This document shows, in pieces, positions 63,087 through 64,000 of a stretch of DNA of 64,000 nt. The notes beneath the pieces were generated by a model. The model searched no databases. It was given only the letters and a program-made list of their open reading frames with translations, and was not told where the DNA came from. The stretch comes from Macropodus opercularis. Lineage: Eukaryota; Chordata; Actinopteri; Anabantiformes; Osphronemidae. The stretch spans positions 5,722,001 to 5,786,000 of the forward strand of contig CM061098.1 of NCBI GenBank assembly GCA_030770545.1, written 5' to 3'. Both the position numbers and the translations under genes were made by a program. Position 1 is the first letter of the stretch; each line of letters starts with the position of its first letter.

Positions 63087-63914
63087 CAGTTTTTCATCTT
63101 TTGTTTCAGATGCGGTTGGTTTAATTTCTACCACTGTTTTACAAATGCTTTGGCAGTGACCAAAAGATTTTGCTATTGACATGCTTCCAACAGTAGAGGT
63201 GCTGGTGGCTCTCCATTTACTAGAGTGACCCACGTAAAGCATGAGTTTGAAAATGTGTGGAGGGACCTGGAGACTGCTGCTCATTGATGCTTCCCATCCA
63301 ATATAACTGGGTTATACAAGGTCTCCAAGCAAGGAGAGAAAAAAAAAACTGTGCTGAGCCCAATAATTTTGCTATAATGTCAGATCAGTCAGTCAGTGAC
63401 ACTAGCGCATGGTGTTAGGTTTTAGTACAGTGAGTGTGGCGTTCGTGGCCTTACTTGTTTGAGGCTCTTGGTCAAGTCAAAACAGTTTGATTCGGTTTTA
63501 ATGAGTGTGTGTTTACTGCTCTGCTTGTGCGTCCTTCCGGTTGGTTTCTGTTTTAGTGTCTCAGCGCCAGGTATTTTCTCCTCGGAAGCTTTTTGTGTTT
63601 GAGAATTCATTATTTATACATCACAGGAATTTGGCAAAGGGTAGTTTTTATATTATTGAAGACACAGCGTTCAGTAACACACCATAAATGTCTTCAGAGT
63701 CCTGAGCCTCTCCATGATTTGACTGGACATTTTGTGTGCTGCTCTACATATAAATTTACTTGATAAGAGGATATTTAAAACATAACAAACCAATGCTTTA
63801 ATAATCTCGCTCACACCAACACATCATTTGACAAAATTAGATACCGTTACAATATAACTACTGACTTGTTCTAACTGGAGAACACAACTACATTCCTACT
63901 TCTGCATCTTTGTT

Positions 63915-63937
63915 GTTTGTTTGTTTGTTTGTTTGTT
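63915..63937 (+). repeat. (GTTT)5 microsatellite
   Basis: Five perfect GTTT units plus a partial one lie near the window end. It is a simple repeat. Confidence 0.95.
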
Positions 63938-64000
63938 ATATGTCAATTAAATTCAAGAAGAGATTTCATTGCTTGCCAGTTTAACATCAAGTGCACGTGG

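Larger units (their letters stand above)
57622..64000 (+). other. diaph2: Start of a further diaph2 intron, at least 6.4 kb
   Basis: After the GTATGT donor I looked for the next expected coding segment (VSAxxLxxNL..., then DKFVEKMTSF) and did not find it. The next exon therefore lies beyond the window, or has diverged past what I can see by eye. The stretch holds a poly-T tract, a GTTT repeat and one possible conserved non-coding region. No other gene is supported. Confidence 0.7.

Noticed and set aside
63552..63566. TTTTAG acceptor followed by GTGTCTCAGCGCC-like sequence, considered as the start of the next exon (valine-serine)
   Set aside because: After V-S the peptide does not follow the VSAxxLxxNL pattern, and no plausible donor closes an exon of normal length.

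Overview
The window looks like vertebrate nuclear DNA, most likely from a ray-finned fish. It has long AT-rich introns with consensus GT-AG splice sites, CA/TG and ATT microsatellites, and a multi-exon gene of an animal-specific family. There is no sign of bacterial gene packing, operons, CRISPR or phage. The fish assignment is an inference from intron size, repeat content and the divergence of the protein from mammalian homologues; the sequence does not prove it.

The only gene I can support is part of a diaphanous-related formin on the + strand, best matched to DIAPH2 (diaph2). Five consecutive coding exons lie at 35981-36082, 38805-38899, 50675-50776, 53374-53613 and 57492-57621. Their splice phases join without a break (1/1, 1/0, 0/0, 0/0, 0/1) and give 222 complete codons. 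These cover the end of the FH2 linker, the knob and part of the coiled-coil/post region of the actin-nucleating FH2 domain. The two residues most often mutated to kill mDia1 FH2 activity, Ile845 and Lys994 in mouse numbering, are both present, so the gene looks functional. The N-terminal GTPase-binding/DID half, the FH1 region, the start of FH2, the end of FH2 and the C-terminal DAD all lie outside the window.

Layout: 1-35980 is one very long stretch without a recognisable family exon, presumably the intron upstream of the first visible exon. It holds one exon-like open segment (9641-9770), a strong CTCF-type motif (4287-4301), a TG microsatellite and some stretches that resemble conserved non-coding elements. 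From 35981 to 57621 exons alternate with introns of about 2.7, 11.8, 2.6 and 3.9 kb. From 57622 to the end is the start of another intron of at least 6.4 kb.

I found no tRNA, rRNA, intact transposon, viral copy or second gene. Most long open frames in the introns look like chance. No new biological system is evident. The points most worth a second look are the exon-like segment at 9641-9770, the TG repeat sitting in the 3' splice region of the third visible exon, and clusters of regulatory-looking sequence inside the large introns.
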